Below are positions 5,156 through 6,245 of a stretch of DNA of 6,245 nt, one piece after another (the stretch's first letter is position 1; each line of letters begins with the position of its first letter). The stretch covers positions 1 to 6,245 of the forward strand of contig CAIRAF010000021.1 in assembly GCA_903876465.1 (NCBI GenBank), written 5' to 3'. A model generated the notes under the pieces. The model was not told where the DNA came from. It saw only the letters and a program-made list of their open reading frames with translations, and made no database searches. Both the position numbers and the translations under genes were made by a program. The DNA is from an uncultured bacterium (GTDB lineage Bacteria; Patescibacteriota; Minisyncoccia; Phycocordibacterales; PALSA-1337).

Positions 5156-5416
5156 TTAGGCCGGAATCAAATGAATTTCATTGAGGTCAGCCCATGTGTA
5201 AGCGCCATTGTGTTTATTGTCGTCGAAGTAATACGAAAATTGGATTTCGACAGCAATATTGTCTGTGTAGTCAGCGTATGCGTATGAGTCTGGATTCAAT
5301 TCCTTACGAGATCGAATTGTGCACATGCTTAGATTGAGAGATCGTCTGTTCTGGTTTGTTGATGGTGATATGAACAGAACTTCTTCACCATCGCGTGGCA
5401 ATTGTTCTTTTTTCAT
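5156..5416 (-). CDS. Small soluble protein of unknown function, faintly DUF551-like
   Basis: From ATG 5416 this encodes 86 residues. A TTG at 5446 would add 10 residues (S-A-N-T-K-S-L-H-L) but runs into the divergent promoter region, so the ATG is preferred. There is no signal peptide or membrane helix. The opening E-Q-L-P-R-D-G-E-E-V-L-F resembles the L-P-x-D-G-E-E-V-L start of small phage-associated DUF551 proteins. The middle has several aromatic/acidic stretches (Y-A-Y-A-D-Y, F-S-Y-Y-F-D-D). The end, Y-T-W-A-D-L-N-E-I-H-L-I-P, could be a short strand pair. The DUF551 link rests on one motif and is weak. The gene is flanked by its own terminator and a divergent promoter region, and converges on zwf. 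Nothing indicates a role in the pentose phosphate pathway. Confidence 0.7.
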   Translation of the reverse strand: MKKEQLPRDGEEVLFISPSTNQNRRSLNLSMCTIRSRKELNPDSYAYADYTDNIAVEIQFSYYFDDNKHNGAYTWADLNEIHLIPA

Positions 5417-5430
5417 AAGGTGCAAAGATT

Positions 5431-5459
5431 TTGTGTTTGCTGACAAATTATCATATAAT
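5431..5459 (+). promoter_or_regulatory. Promoter for the 73-residue helical protein
   Basis: A perfect -10 box TATAAT (5454-5459) lies 17 bases after TTGTGT (5431-5436, three of six -35 consensus). Transcription would start near 5466, about 29 bases before ATG 5495. The same 78-base intergenic region must also hold the promoter of the divergent 86-residue gene. A minus-strand GATAAT within it is a candidate -10. Confidence 0.55.
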
Positions 5460-5494
5460 CATTCGTATCACAAATAAAATAATCAACAAATCAT

Positions 5495-5716
5495 ATGAAT
5501 TTTTTCATGAAAGCTATGCTCAAAAAGCAAATGAAAGGTGTGCCCGAAGCAGATATTGATAAGTTTATTGCTATGGTTGAGAAGAATCCAGATTTCTTTA
5601 AGCAGGTGGCCGAAGAAGCTCAAGTAAAAATAAAGGCTGGTATGGGCCAACAAGAGGCAGTGATGGCGGTGTTGCAGGATAAGCAGACTGAACTCCAGCA
5701 GGTGATGGGGAAGTAA
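5495..5716 (+). CDS. 73-residue all-helical small protein, unknown function
   Basis: The protein starts at ATG 5495. An ATG at codon 5 is also in frame, but the first fits the promoter position. The sequence is almost entirely helix-forming, with lysine and glutamine/glutamate alternating with small hydrophobics: M-K-A-M-L-K-K-Q-M-K-G, then V-P-E-A-D-I-D-K-F-I-A-M-V-E-K-N-P-D-F-F. The G15 and N31-P32 breaks suggest three helices. There is no signal peptide, membrane helix or cysteine. It may be a small helical bundle or an adaptor. I recall similar short helical proteins (K-G-V-P-E ... M-V-E-K-N-P) in CPR genomes but cannot name a family. It converges on the two-helix membrane protein gene. 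Confidence 0.75.
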   Translation: MNFFMKAMLKKQMKGVPEADIDKFIAMVEKNPDFFKQVAEEAQVKIKAGMGQQEAVMAVLQDKQTELQQVMGK

Positions 5717-5740
5717 AGGGAATATTGACCAGAAAAGTAT

Positions 5741-5770
5741 AAATAAAAAAGAGCGGTTCCGAAGAACCGC
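5741..5770 (-). terminator. Terminator with UUCG tetraloop for the two-helix membrane protein gene
   Basis: A perfect 7-bp stem pairs GCGGTTC (5753-5759) with GAACCGC (5764-5770). On the minus strand the loop is TTCG closed by a C-G pair, the very stable UUCG tetraloop, and the stem is followed by TC and six Ts. It lies 21 bases after the stop of the 69-residue gene at 5792. In the plus direction there is no T run after the stem, so it is not a good terminator for the 73-residue gene. Confidence 0.85.
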
Positions 5771-5791
5771 CTGAAATTCAAATTACCTGTC

Positions 5792-6001
5792 TCAATATTT
5801 CTTGCGATGCCTTTTGCGCTCCGCTTCCTTCAAGATTCGAAGAATAAATTCAAAGAATGCTTCGGCGGTCAGTATTGAAGTCATTGTTCCTGCGCTTACT
5901 CCAAAGATTAGGATTGCTGTATTAAGATGTTGGGGGGTCAGGTTTGATGCTATGAGGAATGTAATTAATAAAAACCAGCTTACAATATTAACTGTCTTCA
6001 T
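5792..6001 (-). CDS. Small two-helix membrane protein with a basic tail, unknown function
   Basis: This 69-residue protein starts at ATG 6001-5999 and stops at TGA 5794-5792. There are two hydrophobic helices, at about 4-19 (V-N-I-V-S-W-F-L-L-I-T-F-L-I-A) and 27-44 (N-T-A-I-L-I-F-G-V-S-A-G-T-M-T-S-I-L). Next comes an amphipathic helix (F-F-E-F-I-L-R-I-L-K-E-A-E) and a strongly basic end (R-K-R-H-R-K-K-Y). The basic tail should be cytoplasmic. I recognise no family. It is preferred over the overlapping opposite-strand ORF because a strong minus-strand terminator follows it directly and its composition is typical of a membrane protein. It is divergent from ychF across 58 bases. No Shine-Dalgarno is evident. 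Confidence 0.75.
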   Translation of the reverse strand: MKTVNIVSWFLLITFLIASNLTPQHLNTAILIFGVSAGTMTSILTAEAFFEFILRILKEAERKRHRKKY

Positions 6002-6024
6002 AAATATTTATTTTGGTTGAGAAC

Positions 6025-6052
6025 TTGTTTTAATTCCAAAATAACATACAAT
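6025..6052 (+). promoter_or_regulatory. ychF promoter predicting a leaderless mRNA
   Basis: TTGTTT (6025-6030) and TACAAT (6047-6052, five of six -10 consensus) are 16 bases apart. Seven bases separate the -10 box from ATG 6060, so transcription should start at or next to the start codon, the same geometry as at zwf. No Shine-Dalgarno is present. Confidence 0.65.
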
Positions 6053-6059
6053 AGCTCGC

Positions 6060-6245
6060 ATGTCATTATCCATAGGTATCGTTGGCTTACCCAACGTCGG
6101 AAAATCAACTCTTTTCAACGCTCTTACAAAAAAGAGTGTTCTTGTTGCTAACTATCCTTTTGCGACGATTGATCCATCTGTGGGCGTTGTGGCGGTGCCA
6201 GATGAGCGCCTATATAAGCTTGCGGACTTCTCAAAGACACAAAAG
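6060..6245 (+). CDS. ychF: Ribosome-associated P-loop GTPase/ATPase YchF (OLA1 family), N-terminal part
   Basis: The first 62 codons are present and the gene runs off the window end. The start reads M-S-L-S-I-G-I-V-G-L-P-N-V-G-K-S-T-L-F-N, containing the Walker A/G1 loop G-L-P-N-V-G-K-S-T (9-17). N-Y-P-F-A-T-I-D-P (35-43) is the highly conserved YchF switch I/G2 region, followed by V-P-D-E-R-L. YchF is an Obg-related cytoplasmic NTPase that binds ribosomes and, unlike most relatives, usually prefers ATP because its G4 motif is altered. That motif and the C-terminal TGS-like domain lie outside the window. ATG 6060 is the only sensible start because the P-loop strand begins immediately. It is divergent from the 69-residue membrane protein gene. 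Confidence 0.97.
   Translation, partial: MSLSIGIVGLPNVGKSTLFNALTKKSVLVANYPFATIDPSVGVVAVPDERLYKLADFSKTQK

Noticed and set aside
5417..5446. A TTG start at 5446 for the 86-residue gene
   Set aside because: TTG is a rare start and this one overlaps the promoter region of the divergent gene. The ATG at 5416 leads directly into the conserved-looking segment.
5802..6020. A 72-codon plus-strand ORF
   Set aside because: It is opposite the 69-residue membrane protein, and the terminator at 5741-5770 faces the minus-strand gene. The plus reading has no upstream signal and unremarkable composition.
1..6245. CRISPR arrays, insertion sequences or integrase attachment sites
   Set aside because: No regularly spaced repeats, transposase or integrase coding sequence, or paired terminal repeats are visible. 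The tRNA duplication covers the 5' half, whereas typical attachment duplications copy the 3' end.

Overview
The window looks like chromosomal DNA of a Candidate Phyla Radiation (Patescibacteria, probably Parcubacteria-type) bacterium. The reasons are indirect. The DNA is moderately AT-rich and packed with very small genes. There is a C-terminal peptidoglycan-binding domain of the kind common at the ends of CPR surface proteins, a histidine kinase with an N-terminal multi-helix membrane region, a tRNA without encoded CCA, and start sites mostly lacking Shine-Dalgarno sequences. TGA is used as a stop, so this is not the recoded SR1/Gracilibacteria code. The lineage call is inference, because no rRNA or marker tree is available here.

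Layout from left to right. Positions 2-274 hold the end of a surface or cell-wall protein. It converges, across a shared hairpin terminator, on a 28-residue cysteine-rich ORF at 358-444 (minus). A structured non-coding stretch follows, then a strong minus-strand terminator (561-601). That terminator closes a two-gene operon of membrane proteins (621-851 and 873-1529), driven by a near-perfect sigma-70 promoter at 1618-1647. Upstream of that promoter lie a hairpin terminator, a tRNA-Ala(UGC) gene (1685-1757, minus) and a degenerate copy of the tRNA's 5' half (1767-1801). Next is an orphan membrane histidine kinase (1840-3420, minus), with a 52-residue membrane peptide gene divergent from it (3484-3642).

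The right half holds glucose-6-phosphate dehydrogenase (zwf, 3682-5100, plus). It converges on a small unknown protein (5156-5416, minus). Divergent from that is a 73-residue helical protein (5495-5716, plus), which converges on a two-helix membrane protein (5792-6001, minus). The window ends inside the 5' part of ychF (6060 onward, plus).

The genes do not form one pathway. zwf and ychF are housekeeping genes, and the kinase has no response regulator in view. The compact alternation of convergent pairs sharing one hairpin and divergent pairs sharing one short intergenic region is the main organising principle. The points most worth a second look are the tandem tRNA fragment, the cysteine-rich mini-protein and its leader, two promoters that predict leaderless mRNAs, a possible internal PQ-loop repeat in the 218-residue membrane protein, and the kinase H-box without its usual acidic residue. 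I did not find an obvious new defence or mobile system.
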